The notes under the pieces: model-generated
Database searches by the model: none
Seen by the model: only the letters and a program-made list of their open reading frames with translations
Told to the model about the DNA's origin: nothing
Translations under genes and position numbers: made by a program
In this document: piece after piece, positions 26,386 to 34,946 of the stretch
How positions within the stretch are numbered: position 1 is the first letter of the stretch
Layout: each line of letters begins with the position of its first letter
NCBI GenBank assembly: GCA_022447585.1
Contig: JAKVAR010000001.1
Span: forward strand, 231,097 to 295,096
DNA: 64,000 bases
From: Crocinitomicaceae bacterium
Lineage (GTDB): Bacteria; Bacteroidota; Bacteroidia; Flavobacteriales_D; Crocinitomicaceae
Direction of reading: 5' to 3'

Positions 26386-27522
26386 ATGAATAGAATAATA
26401 CTATCAACCCTGATATCTTTCTGTACATACACCTCCTATTCGCAGTGGTGTTTAACAGGCGGGCCAAGCTCTACAGCAGATTCAAATATTGAGTCTGTAA
26501 GTCTCATTGGCGCCTCCGGATCAATTTCCTATACTGGTTGTCCTGGAATTAGCGGAGTTGAAGAAAACTTGGCTCAAACAGTTTATCTTGATGCTGGTTC
26601 ACTATACACTGTAGACATACAATTTGGAACATGTGGTGGTAATTATGCTGGTGTGGGAGAAGCTTGGATCGATTTCAATTTAGATGGGATGTTTGATATT
26701 TCCGAGTCAATTGGCACTTGGTCAGGAACGCCACCAACAACTCTAAGCAGTTTTAACTTTTTTGTTCCAGGCGGAGCAATAACGGGGCAAACTCGAATGA
26801 GAATCGCGCAAGCCGAGGGCTCTACCCTGCCTCTAGATCCTTGCGGTACATATACCTGGGGGTCAATGACAGATTTTAGTATATACATCCAAAATGGCGT
26901 TGATTGCACCAGTTATATAGGAGATGACTTATCAGATCCAAGAATAGTTTCTGCTCTGCCATTTGCAGAAGACCATGACAATTCTATCTGTTACAGTAAT
27001 CAAAATCTAGTTTATAATTCACCTGATGTTTATTATTTAGTTCTTGTTGATGTCAATACAGTAGCATTGAACATTTCTTTATGCGGATCAAGCTTTGATA
27101 CATTTCTGAGTGTTTTTGACACAGATGGAAATGTTCTGGGTGTAAATGATGACAGCCCGGACTGTGGAATACAATCTAAACTTTCAGTGAATACACAAGG
27201 CCATGATTCTGTTTATGTAATTGTGGACGGTTGGTCTTTTAGTTCAGGACCATATTCAATTGAAATGAATAGTGAAACTCTAGGTTTAAACCAATCCCAA
27301 TCGAATAAATTCAGCATTTACCCTAATCCAACGAAGGATTTAATTAAAATTCAAAACTATTCTGGCATTGTTGTTCTTAGAGATGCTCATGGAAAGGAAG
27401 TATTAAAGCAATCGATCAATTTAAATCAATCGATTAGTACAAATCATCTGAAAGCAGGATTTTACTTCATTGAATTAAGAATTAATGACTCAACATCTAT
27501 TCAAAAACTAATCATAGAATAA
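26386..27522 (+). CDS. GEVED-domain surface protein with T9SS sorting domain
   Basis: The 378-residue protein has a signal peptide (MNRIILSTLISFCTYTSYSQ) and a GEVED-type beta domain (about 60-175; YTVDIQFGTC, AWIDFNLDGMFD, GQTRMRIAQAEGS, TDFSIYI). A second beta-sandwich follows (about 180-295; LNISLCGSSFDTFLSVFD, SVYVIVDGWSFSSGPYSIE), like pre-peptidase C-terminal domains. A type A T9SS sorting domain ends it (FSIYPNPTKD ... GFYFIELR ... QKLIIE). It is cell-surface or secreted, perhaps adhesive. First gene of a six-gene operon; its stop shares one base with the next ATG. Confidence 0.88.
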   Translation: MNRIILSTLISFCTYTSYSQWCLTGGPSSTADSNIESVSLIGASGSISYTGCPGISGVEENLAQTVYLDAGSLYTVDIQFGTCGGNYAGVGEAWIDFNLDGMFDISESIGTWSGTPPTTLSSFNFFVPGGAITGQTRMRIAQAEGSTLPLDPCGTYTWGSMTDFSIYIQNGVDCTSYIGDDLSDPRIVSALPFAEDHDNSICYSNQNLVYNSPDVYYLVLVDVNTVALNISLCGSSFDTFLSVFDTDGNVLGVNDDSPDCGIQSKLSVNTQGHDSVYVIVDGWSFSSGPYSIEMNSETLGLNQSQSNKFSIYPNPTKDLIKIQNYSGIVVLRDAHGKEVLKQSINLNQSISTNHLKAGFYFIELRINDSTSIQKLIIE

Positions 27523-28742
27523 TGAGATTTCTATTAGTATCTACTTTCTCAATTTTAATCCAGATTTCCTTTGCTAGTGGTTGGATTCAAAAATCTAATT
27601 TTGGAGGTGACGCCAGGCATAGAACAACTGGTTTATCGCTAAATAATAAAGCCTATATGGGGCTAGGACACTATAACGGAGCAGGTGTAAACATTTTGTA
27701 TGATGATTGGTGGGAATATGACCCTTCCACAAACGCTTGGACGCAGAAAGCTGACTACTTGGGAGGTGATTGTTATCACGCTGCAGGTTTTGAAATTGAC
27801 AATATTGGATATGTTGGTACGGGTAGAACTTCAGCTATTGGAAGTATTCTAGTACAAGACTTTTTTAAATATGATCCAGTAACCAATATATGGACGCCTA
27901 TCGCATCATTTGCTGGAGTGGGGCGCAGGGGCGCCGTTTCTTTTGTTTTAGATGATATAGCATATGTTGGAACGGGGGAATCAAACGTAGGAAGAGTTGG
28001 AACATTTTATAAATATGACCCTCAAATTGATACATGGACTCAGGTTTCTTCAATTCCTTCAGCTGACAGAACTTCTTCAGTCGCATTTTCAATTGATAAC
28101 TATGGATATGTCGGAACTGGAGATCTGAGCACAGGTTCCACAAATGACTTTTGGCAATACGATCCGAGTTTGGATCAATGGACTCAAAAACCGAACGTCG
28201 GCCAACTGCCAAGACAGGAAGCTTCTGCTTTCTCTTTAGAGGGTAAGGGATATATTCTAACGGGATTAAATTCATTTACAGGTGATAATTATAGTGATAT
28301 GTGGGAATATGATCCCACCACAGAAACCTGGCTACAAATTGGAGATTTTCAAGGAACTTCAAGAAGATATTTGACGTCACTTGTCCTAAATGGAAATGCT
28401 TATGCTGGACTTGGAACAAATGGGGTAAACTTTAGTGATTTCTGGTTATGGGATAAATACTTATCGCTTTTGGAAGATGAGCTTTCACAAACAGAAATTA
28501 AGATCTATCCAAACCCGAGTTCTGACTACTTTAAAATTGATTTAAATCTTTCCCAAGAAGTTGAATTAAATCATTTAGAATTAGACATTCTCAACTTATC
28601 GGGCCAAATTGAAAGAACAGAGCCTATTTTGAAAAACAACTCAAGCTATACTACAAGCGGACTGTCAAATGGAAAAAAAATCTTCCATCTACGTTATAAA
28701 GATCAAGTCTTAAGAACTGGTAACTTAATTATTACTAAATGA
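27522..28742 (+). CDS. Kelch-repeat T9SS cargo protein, copy 1
   Basis: The 406-residue protein has a signal peptide (MRFLLVSTFSILIQISFAS), about six kelch units forming one beta-propeller (about 20-315) and a T9SS type A tail (KIYPNPSSDYFKID ... LSNGKKIFHLRYK). Each unit has the pattern W-x-Q-K-x-x-F-x-G, then GYVGTG, then DFWQYDP, with conserved WTQ between units. Closest in sequence to copy 2: both begin WIQ and share the unusual MGLGHYNGAG segment. It overlaps the previous gene by 1 bp and the next by 4 bp. Surface ligand binding is inferred. Confidence 0.9.
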   Translation: MRFLLVSTFSILIQISFASGWIQKSNFGGDARHRTTGLSLNNKAYMGLGHYNGAGVNILYDDWWEYDPSTNAWTQKADYLGGDCYHAAGFEIDNIGYVGTGRTSAIGSILVQDFFKYDPVTNIWTPIASFAGVGRRGAVSFVLDDIAYVGTGESNVGRVGTFYKYDPQIDTWTQVSSIPSADRTSSVAFSIDNYGYVGTGDLSTGSTNDFWQYDPSLDQWTQKPNVGQLPRQEASAFSLEGKGYILTGLNSFTGDNYSDMWEYDPTTETWLQIGDFQGTSRRYLTSLVLNGNAYAGLGTNGVNFSDFWLWDKYLSLLEDELSQTEIKIYPNPSSDYFKIDLNLSQEVELNHLELDILNLSGQIERTEPILKNNSSYTTSGLSNGKKIFHLRYKDQVLRTGNLIITK

Positions 28743-29899
28743 GATTAGAACTACTCTTAGCTATCATTGTTACTCTTTTATTCAACGAATCAACAATGGC
28801 GACATCCTCTTGGATACAAAGAGCTGATTTTGGTTCAGTAGGAAGACATAGAGGAATGGGGATAGCTATTGGAAACAAAGGATATATGGGACTTGGACAC
28901 TACAATGGTGCAGGACCAAACATCATATTAAAAGACTGGTGGCAATTTGATCCAAGTACTAACTCTTGGACACAAAAAGCAGATTACGTTGGAAATAATG
29001 GAAATGGAAACTACGCAGTTCTATCATTTGGTATGGAAAAGCATGGGTTCGTTGGTGGAGGCCAGATTGGATCTTCCACTGAATTTTACAAGTATGACCC
29101 ATTGACAAACAACTGGAGTCAGGCAGCAAATTTACCAACAGTGGCAATGAATACTGAAGGTTTCGTTATTGGAACTAAAGGTTACTATATGGACGGAAGT
29201 TCGGTATACGAATATGATGCTCAGTTGGATGTGTGGACTACGAAAAACAATGCTCCCTTCAGTATTTCAATCTGGCCAGCAACTTTTACCGTGGATGGTA
29301 AAGGATATGTGAAAACTTCATCTAGTTTCTGGGAATACAAACCAGCGTCAGACCAATGGATTGCAAGAGCTCCATTTCCAGGACTATCAACAGGAGGAGC
29401 TGTTGGTTTTCATCAAAGTAATAAAGGGTATATCGTTAGTGGATATGCTGGATCACTAGGAAATGTAAACTCTGAGACTTGGGAGTTTAATCCAGCTACC
29501 AATACCTGGTTGGCTCAAACGGAATTTTATGGTTCTAGCAGAAGATTCTCTTCTGGATTTACAATTGGCAACAAGGCGTATATCGGAACAGGCACAAACG
29601 GAACAAACTTTAATGATTTTTGGGAATTTGATGCTTTAGCCGGGTTATCAGAAATGTTTGATCCGAATAAATTTAAATGTTTCCCTAACCCTGCAACTAA
29701 TTTTGTGAATTTTCAATCAGAAAACTTGAGCGATTTTCAAGTTCAAGTATTTAACTTGAAAGGTGAACTTTTAAATCATTCAGAAACTCAGAGTAATTCA
29801 TTAAGAATAACTAGGAATAATCTAACCTCCGGAACTTACATTTACAAAGTTGTTTCAGAAGGAAAAATAGTATATAGCAATAAATTAATCTTCCAATAA
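28739..29899 (+). CDS. Kelch-repeat T9SS cargo protein, copy 2
   Basis: The 386-residue paralogue of copy 1 has a signal peptide (MRLELLLAIIVTLLFNESTMA), about six kelch blades with more decayed GTG turns in the middle (blade 3-4: GYYMDGSSVYEYD, GYVKTSSSFWEYK) and a T9SS tail (KCFPNPATNFVNF ... SGTYIYKVVSEGK). Blade 1 is almost the same as in copy 1 (MGLGHYNGAG), evidence for a relatively recent duplication. The ATGA overlap with copy 1 indicates coupled translation. One base separates it from copy 3. Confidence 0.9.
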   Translation: MRLELLLAIIVTLLFNESTMATSSWIQRADFGSVGRHRGMGIAIGNKGYMGLGHYNGAGPNIILKDWWQFDPSTNSWTQKADYVGNNGNGNYAVLSFGMEKHGFVGGGQIGSSTEFYKYDPLTNNWSQAANLPTVAMNTEGFVIGTKGYYMDGSSVYEYDAQLDVWTTKNNAPFSISIWPATFTVDGKGYVKTSSSFWEYKPASDQWIARAPFPGLSTGGAVGFHQSNKGYIVSGYAGSLGNVNSETWEFNPATNTWLAQTEFYGSSRRFSSGFTIGNKAYIGTGTNGTNFNDFWEFDALAGLSEMFDPNKFKCFPNPATNFVNFQSENLSDFQVQVFNLKGELLNHSETQSNSLRITRNNLTSGTYIYKVVSEGKIVYSNKLIFQ

Positions 29900-29900
29900 C

Positions 29901-31115
29901 ATGAAGAATTTAATCACAGGATTAGCAGTATTACTTTTAGGCGGGTTAACCTTGGCTCAAGGAGCCAACGATTGGACAAAAAAATCAGATTTCGCTGGTT
30001 TAAAGCGTGAAAGGGCTGTTGCTTTTTCCATAAATGATTTGGGGTATGTCGGAACCGGCGTGGACACAGCGGAAATTGTTCACAATGATTTCTGGCAATA
30101 CGACCCTGTATTAGACACTTGGGCTCAAGTCGCTGACTTACCAGGATCAGTTAGGCGAAATGCCGTAGCCTTTGCGATTAACGATAAGGGATACGTGGGG
30201 ACAGGAATGGATTCTGTTGTCGCTTCAGTTCCTGGGGCTGCAACACTTGCGGATTTTTGGGAATATGACCCTTCACTCAATTCTTGGACACAAAAAGCAA
30301 ATTATCCAGGAGGTTTCGGTTTTGGTGTATACTTTGCTACAGGATTTTCGATCGCATCTAAAGGTTATATCTGCTGTGGAAAACTAGGGCCTAATAATTA
30401 TATCGATCAATTATGGGAATATAAGCCTGAAACAGATCAATGGTCTCAATTACCTGCATTCCCTGGAGGAGTGAGATATCAACTAAGTAGTTTTACCATC
30501 GGCTACAGTGCATACGTTGGACTAGGTACTGATCAAGATGCCTACAGAAAAGATATTTGGGAGTTTAGCGCAGCAACCAATCAATGGACAGAGAAATCAG
30601 ATTTACCAGCCAATCAACGGTCAGCTGCGAGCACATTTTCATTAGGACAGCGTGGTTACGTATGTTTAGGAGCAAATGGTGGACTGTTAGACGATTTATG
30701 GGAATACAACCCTTTCACAGACTCGTGGTCAATTAGAGCATCCTATGGCGGAAGCCCGAGAAAAGGAGCCTTTGCCTTTACAGCAAATGGTAGAGCTTAT
30801 GTTGGAACAGGAAAGGGATATTCTGGTAAAAAAGCCAGTGTTCATGAATACAATCCACCTGCTGTAATTGGCATAAATGAACTAGAAGAAGACCTTTCAT
30901 TCTACCCTAACCCAGCAAATGAGTTTATTCACATAAAGTCAAAGTCAAATTCGATAGAAACGATTTCTATTTACTCGAATAAAGGAACGTTGGTTTATCA
31001 ATCTGACTATTCAACGACAATTAATACCGACAAACTAAAAGCAGGCATTTATTTCGTTCAAGGAATGGATAAGCATAACAACACTACAGCTACCCAAAAA
31101 CTTATTATCAAATAA
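29901..31115 (+). CDS. Kelch-repeat T9SS cargo protein, copy 3
   Basis: The 404-residue protein has a signal peptide (MKNLITGLAVLLLGGLTLAQ), a six-bladed kelch propeller (repeats such as LGYVGTG and DLWEYNPFTDSW) and a T9SS tail (SFYPNPANEFIHI ... KAGIYFVQGMD ... QKLIIK). Blade 1 (DWTKKSDFAGLKRERAVAF) is closer to the canonical kelch consensus than in copies 1 and 2. One of its turns has Cys pairs (KGYICCGKLG), which is unusual for exported proteins of this type. It sits 1 bp from both copy 2 and copy 4. Confidence 0.9.
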   Translation: MKNLITGLAVLLLGGLTLAQGANDWTKKSDFAGLKRERAVAFSINDLGYVGTGVDTAEIVHNDFWQYDPVLDTWAQVADLPGSVRRNAVAFAINDKGYVGTGMDSVVASVPGAATLADFWEYDPSLNSWTQKANYPGGFGFGVYFATGFSIASKGYICCGKLGPNNYIDQLWEYKPETDQWSQLPAFPGGVRYQLSSFTIGYSAYVGLGTDQDAYRKDIWEFSAATNQWTEKSDLPANQRSAASTFSLGQRGYVCLGANGGLLDDLWEYNPFTDSWSIRASYGGSPRKGAFAFTANGRAYVGTGKGYSGKKASVHEYNPPAVIGINELEEDLSFYPNPANEFIHIKSKSNSIETISIYSNKGTLVYQSDYSTTINTDKLKAGIYFVQGMDKHNNTTATQKLIIK

Positions 31116-31116
31116 T

Positions 31117-32319
31117 ATGAAAATCACTTTTACACTATTTCTTTGCGCGTTTGGTCTCATCTCATGGAGCCAAGATATTTGGACACAAGCAGACTCTATC
31201 AATGGCGCTCCTAGAACTGTAGCATCTGCCTTCGTGGTTGACGGAGAAGGATATGCAATTGGTGGGTTAGACCAATCTGGATTCAGAAGAAAAATGTATT
31301 CATATACTTTCATTCAAAATGATTGGGATGATGAACCGTCTATTGGCGGAGATGATGGTGGTGGACTAAACCGAGGTTCTGCGTGCGCCTTTTCAATAAA
31401 CAACAAAGGATATGTCTGTTTAGGGCAAGGCCAAACAAATCCATTTTTTAAAGATCTGTGGGAGTTTGATGAAAATACTAATGCCTGGACTCAAAAAGCG
31501 GATTTTGCGGGTTCGGAAAGAAGGCAAGCAGTTGCTTTCACTATTAATTCACTAGCATATGTAGGCACAGGTTATGACGCTACTGGATATGTCAAAGACA
31601 TGTATAAATATAGCGCTGAGACAAACACATGGACTCAAATAAGTGACTTTGGAGGTACTGCGAGAAAAGAGGCTGTCGGATTTTCTATGGGAGATCAAGG
31701 ATATGTAGGAACTGGTGATGATGGAGTATTAAGAAATGATTTCTGGCAGTATGAACCCACAACAGATATGTGGATTCAAAAAGCCGACTTTCCAGGAACG
31801 AAGAGAAAAGGTGCTGCAGCTTGGGGGATTTTTCCACAAGCTTTCATATGCATGGGAGAAGACATTAATTCTGAATACAAACGTGATTTATGGGAATATA
31901 ATTATTTCTCAGACACTTGGGTACAAAGATCAGATTACGGTGGGCCAGGAAGATCGGGAGCAATTGCATTCGTCCTGCAAGGAGTTGCTTTTGTTGGTTC
32001 TGGATACAACGGAAATTTTAACGATGATATGTACAGCTATAGAAAGCTTGCAAGTCTAGAAGATCATTACATAACCTCAAATACAAAGCTTTATCCGAAT
32101 CCTTCCAATGGAACTTTTAAACTCGACATCAATTCAACTGATTTAGAATTAGAAGTTTATTCTTTAATGGGGCAAATAGTAACAGATCAATTTCAAATCG
32201 AAAAAACTTCTGGTGGATTTGAACTAACCGATATTGATAATCCTGCTGGAAACTATCTAATTAAATGTTATCACCCAGAACTTGGACAAATTTATCAAAG
32301 CAAAATTGTACTTTTATAA
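31117..32319 (+). CDS. Kelch-repeat T9SS cargo protein, copy 4
   Basis: The 400-residue protein has a signal peptide (MKITFTLFLCAFGLISWSQ), about six kelch blades (WTQKADFAGSERRQAVAF, GYVGTGDDGVLRNDFWQYEP) and a T9SS tail (KLYPNPSNGTFKLDIN ... GNYLIKCYHPELG). A glycine/aspartate-rich insert (SIGGDDGGGLNRGS, about 75-90) breaks the first blade boundary. It is the last kelch copy, with 3 bp before the DUF4907 lipoprotein start. Confidence 0.9.
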   Translation: MKITFTLFLCAFGLISWSQDIWTQADSINGAPRTVASAFVVDGEGYAIGGLDQSGFRRKMYSYTFIQNDWDDEPSIGGDDGGGLNRGSACAFSINNKGYVCLGQGQTNPFFKDLWEFDENTNAWTQKADFAGSERRQAVAFTINSLAYVGTGYDATGYVKDMYKYSAETNTWTQISDFGGTARKEAVGFSMGDQGYVGTGDDGVLRNDFWQYEPTTDMWIQKADFPGTKRKGAAAWGIFPQAFICMGEDINSEYKRDLWEYNYFSDTWVQRSDYGGPGRSGAIAFVLQGVAFVGSGYNGNFNDDMYSYRKLASLEDHYITSNTKLYPNPSNGTFKLDINSTDLELEVYSLMGQIVTDQFQIEKTSGGFELTDIDNPAGNYLIKCYHPELGQIYQSKIVLL

Positions 32320-32322
32320 CTG

Positions 32323-32721
32323 ATGCATAAATTATTTCCTTTACTTGTTTTGTTATTTTCATGTGGAGAAACAGAACAGACTTCTGAAGAAGTAGAATCA
32401 AAAATTCGTGGTATTCAAGCTCCCATTGAAGCGACAGAAACTGCAGTAATTATGGATTCAATATCAAAAGAACTCCAAGTTACTTCAAACAGCTTTTCTC
32501 ATAAAGTTATCCAAGGAGAAAATGGATGGGGCTATGAAATTTATAAGGATGATGTCATGATGATTCGTCAATTGCACATCCCTTCCGTTCCAGGAATAAA
32601 TGGTTTTGAAACTGAAGAAAAAGCAACAATTACAGCAAATTATATATTGAATGAAGTGGAAAAAGGAAACTTCCCTCCTACTGTTAATAAAGATATTTTA
32701 GATAGTCTTCAAGTCCTTTAA
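32323..32721 (+). CDS. DUF4907 lipoprotein
   Basis: The 132-residue protein has a short signal peptide (MHKLFPLLVLLFSCGET; lipobox LFSC, Cys14). The mature part contains SHKVIQGENGWGYEIYKDDVMMIRQLHIPSVPGINGF and a C-terminal helix NYILNEVEKGNFPP, which I recognise as DUF4907 (GWGYxI ... I-x-Q-x-x-I-P). The family is of unknown function. DUF4907 genes often accompany kelch genes in this phylum (from memory), so it may be the envelope partner of the kelch proteins. Last gene of the operon. Confidence 0.85.
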   Translation: MHKLFPLLVLLFSCGETEQTSEEVESKIRGIQAPIEATETAVIMDSISKELQVTSNSFSHKVIQGENGWGYEIYKDDVMMIRQLHIPSVPGINGFETEEKATITANYILNEVEKGNFPPTVNKDILDSLQVL

Positions 32722-32732
32722 GGTCTTAATCG

Positions 32733-32740
32733 TAACTTTG
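32733..32740 (+). promoter_or_regulatory. -7 box (TAACTTTG) of the nitroreductase gene
   Basis: This is an exact TAnnTTTG, 19 bp before the ATG, in the 38-bp gap after the kelch/DUF4907 operon. No good -33 TTG is visible at the usual distance, so the promoter may be weak or need an activator. Confidence 0.55.
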
Positions 32741-32759
32741 CATCCAAATAAAAAATGTA

Positions 32760-33392
32760 ATGCACGATATTCTTAAAGATCTTAACTGGAGATACGCAAC
32801 GAAAAAATTTGATTCAACAAAAATCATTTCACCGGAAAATCTTGATATAATCAAGGAGTCATTAAGGTTAGTTCCAACTTCATACGGTTTACAGCCGCTT
32901 AAATTTATAATTGTCGATTCAAAAGAAATTAGAGAACAGTTAAAACCTATTTCTTATAATCAGACTCAAGTTGTTGATGCCTCGCACCTGATCATTATCT
33001 GTTGTTTCCAAAATACTACAGATGCGCACATTGACGATTTCGTATCAAACATAAGTTCTACGCGAAAGGTTAAAATAGAATCTATTCAGGGTTATTCTGA
33101 CTATATGAAGTCAACTATTAATGGCATGAACCAGCAAGATATAATGCATTGGAATAAGAATCAAGCTTATATCGCACTTGGGCAGTTATTACATACCTGC
33201 GCAAGTCTCAAAATAGATGCCACACCTATGGAAGGTTTCAACCCTCAGGAATATGATAAACTTTTGAATTTGACGGAGAAAAACCTGCATGCTTCTTTGG
33301 TCGTTCCAATTGGATACAGACATGAAGAAGACTCGGCTCAGCATCAGCAAAAGGTCAGAAAATCACAAAACGATTTATTTATAACGATTTAA
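32760..33392 (+). CDS. NAD(P)H-dependent oxidoreductase, nitroreductase family (NfsB-like)
   Basis: The 210-residue cytoplasmic flavoenzyme starts LNWRYATKKFDSTKIISPENLDIIKESLRLVPTSYGLQP, the FMN-binding R-x-A-x-K-x-F/S-x-x-x-P start of NfsB-type nitroreductases. The C-terminal half has QAYIALGQLLHTCASLKIDATPMEGF and VPIGYRHEED, also family-typical. It reduces quinones or nitro compounds with NAD(P)H and FMN; the natural substrate is unknown. It has its own -7 box and ends at a strong bidirectional terminator. Confidence 0.92.
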   Translation: MHDILKDLNWRYATKKFDSTKIISPENLDIIKESLRLVPTSYGLQPLKFIIVDSKEIREQLKPISYNQTQVVDASHLIIICCFQNTTDAHIDDFVSNISSTRKVKIESIQGYSDYMKSTINGMNQQDIMHWNKNQAYIALGQLLHTCASLKIDATPMEGFNPQEYDKLLNLTEKNLHASLVVPIGYRHEEDSAQHQQKVRKSQNDLFITI

Positions 33393-33394
33393 AA

Positions 33395-33427
33395 AAAAGA
33401 GCCATCAGAAATTCTGATGGCTCTTTT
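33395..33427 (+). terminator. Strong bidirectional terminator between nitroreductase and creD
   Basis: The 14-bp perfect stem AAAAGAGCCATCAG (33395-33408) pairs with CTGATGGCTCTTTT (33414-33427) around a 5-nt loop. A and T runs on both sides let it serve both convergent genes. Confidence 0.9.
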
Positions 33428-33442
33428 ATTCTAAAATTGCTA

Positions 33443-34768
33443 CTACTCAATCTTAGAATCACCTTTCTTTAAATCGAACCAATCCACTTTTCGAGAGAAA
33501 TACATAGTAATGGCAAGAATTAGGAACACTCCTAGGCTTCCGAACAATAATGCATAATCTTGCATCTGGATGATAATAAATATAAATCCGTATAAAATGG
33601 TTAAGATGGATGCTGTCATAGCCGCCAAGCCCCATGACTTTAATATCGATCTACAATAAAGAAATATCAATCCAATCGTCATGAACGCTGCTAGAACGTA
33701 AGCCAAATCAAAATACATTTGCTCACTAAAAGCAAGCATCAATACATAAAATAAAACTAGCGCAATACCAACTAAAACATATTGAATTGGATGAATTAAA
33801 ATTCTATTCAAGATCTCAACGAAGAAGAAAACTAAATAAGTAAGCACTATAAATAACAGCGCATATTTGGCAACTCGCATTGATTTCTGATAGACATCAA
33901 CAGGCAACCTCATATTTACACCAAATCTAGAGCCACTTATATGATGCTTCGAACCGACCCAGCTCTGTGGGTAATTCCGATTCAAATGAAGAACTTTCCA
34001 AGTTGCGGTAAATCCATCTTTATCTACCTTTCTTTTTGAAGGCAGAAAGTTCCCATCAAAACTTGGTTCTTGCCATGGCGATGTAATATCCACGTTAGTA
34101 ACTTTACCTATTGGAGCAAACATTAATTTTTCAGAGCCATTTAGCGCCAACTCAAAATTAAAATTGATTTTCTTAGTTGGAATACCATCTAGCGGATATC
34201 GGATATGTAATCCCGACGAAACAATATCATCCGACAATAATCCAGGATTACACATTACGATGGAATCATCCATTTTAATTTTCACTTGATCAGTCACACC
34301 TTTCAAATCAGTAATCCCTATGGTCACAAAAGCCTTATTCAATTCAAGCTCATCTTCATTAATTCCTAAATCATCAAAGCGATAAGAATCAAAGCGACCT
34401 GAAAAATTTAAATCTGATCCATAAACTACAACTTCAAAAATTCCACGTTTACGTTTTTCTGGCGTCACTTCACCTTCAATATTTAACTCCTCAGGAAGAA
34501 TATGGTAATAGAATCGTTCTTTCTTGTCTCGATATGTACCATCTGGGTTCTTTACCTGCTTATTAACCACATATGGAATTGTTAACACAGGACCAGTAAT
34601 CGATTGACTTTCTGCATGTTTTGAGCTTACTTCAAAGACCGCATCATCTTGTCGCGTCATACGCTCATGAATTAAGTTCTGAACCATGATAGCGGGAATT
34701 AGAAGAATTAGAATTAGGACGAAGATCATCCCCATCTTAAAGAAGACATTTTGGAATAGGTTTTTCAT
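33443..34768 (-). CDS. creD: CreD family inner-membrane protein
   Basis: The 441-residue protein starts MKNLFQNVFFKMGMIFVLILILLIPAIMVQNLI. One N-terminal membrane helix is followed by a large periplasmic domain (about 40-310; the conserved SQSITGPVLTIPYV lies near its start). Five to six C-terminal helices end in a charged tail. This is the CreD/Inner-membrane YafC-like layout. CreD affects envelope integrity and colicin/beta-lactam tolerance in enterobacteria; the mechanism is unclear. The frame is open to 34822, but ATG 34768 gives the family start. No creB/creC genes are adjacent. Confidence 0.93.
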   Translation of the reverse strand: MKNLFQNVFFKMGMIFVLILILLIPAIMVQNLIHERMTRQDDAVFEVSSKHAESQSITGPVLTIPYVVNKQVKNPDGTYRDKKERFYYHILPEELNIEGEVTPEKRKRGIFEVVVYGSDLNFSGRFDSYRFDDLGINEDELELNKAFVTIGITDLKGVTDQVKIKMDDSIVMCNPGLLSDDIVSSGLHIRYPLDGIPTKKINFNFELALNGSEKLMFAPIGKVTNVDITSPWQEPSFDGNFLPSKRKVDKDGFTATWKVLHLNRNYPQSWVGSKHHISGSRFGVNMRLPVDVYQKSMRVAKYALLFIVLTYLVFFFVEILNRILIHPIQYVLVGIALVLFYVLMLAFSEQMYFDLAYVLAAFMTIGLIFLYCRSILKSWGLAAMTASILTILYGFIFIIIQMQDYALLFGSLGVFLILAITMYFSRKVDWFDLKKGDSKIE

Positions 34769-34946
34769 AGAATTGGTTTTTTTGATTCCTTTGAAAACGC
34801 AATTATTCAATTTACATTTCATTCACTTGTTCCTTTTAACGTGTATTAACATTCGATGCATATTAAGTGCATTTTTCTTTATACAACCGTAATATGATAT
34901 TTACCTACAAGACTCCCTAGGATCTTAATTTTACTTTAAACAAATA

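Noticed and set aside
26386..32319. Kelch genes as a DNA repeat or mobile element
   Set aside because: Similarity is at protein level and spans whole genes; there are no terminal repeats or transposase.
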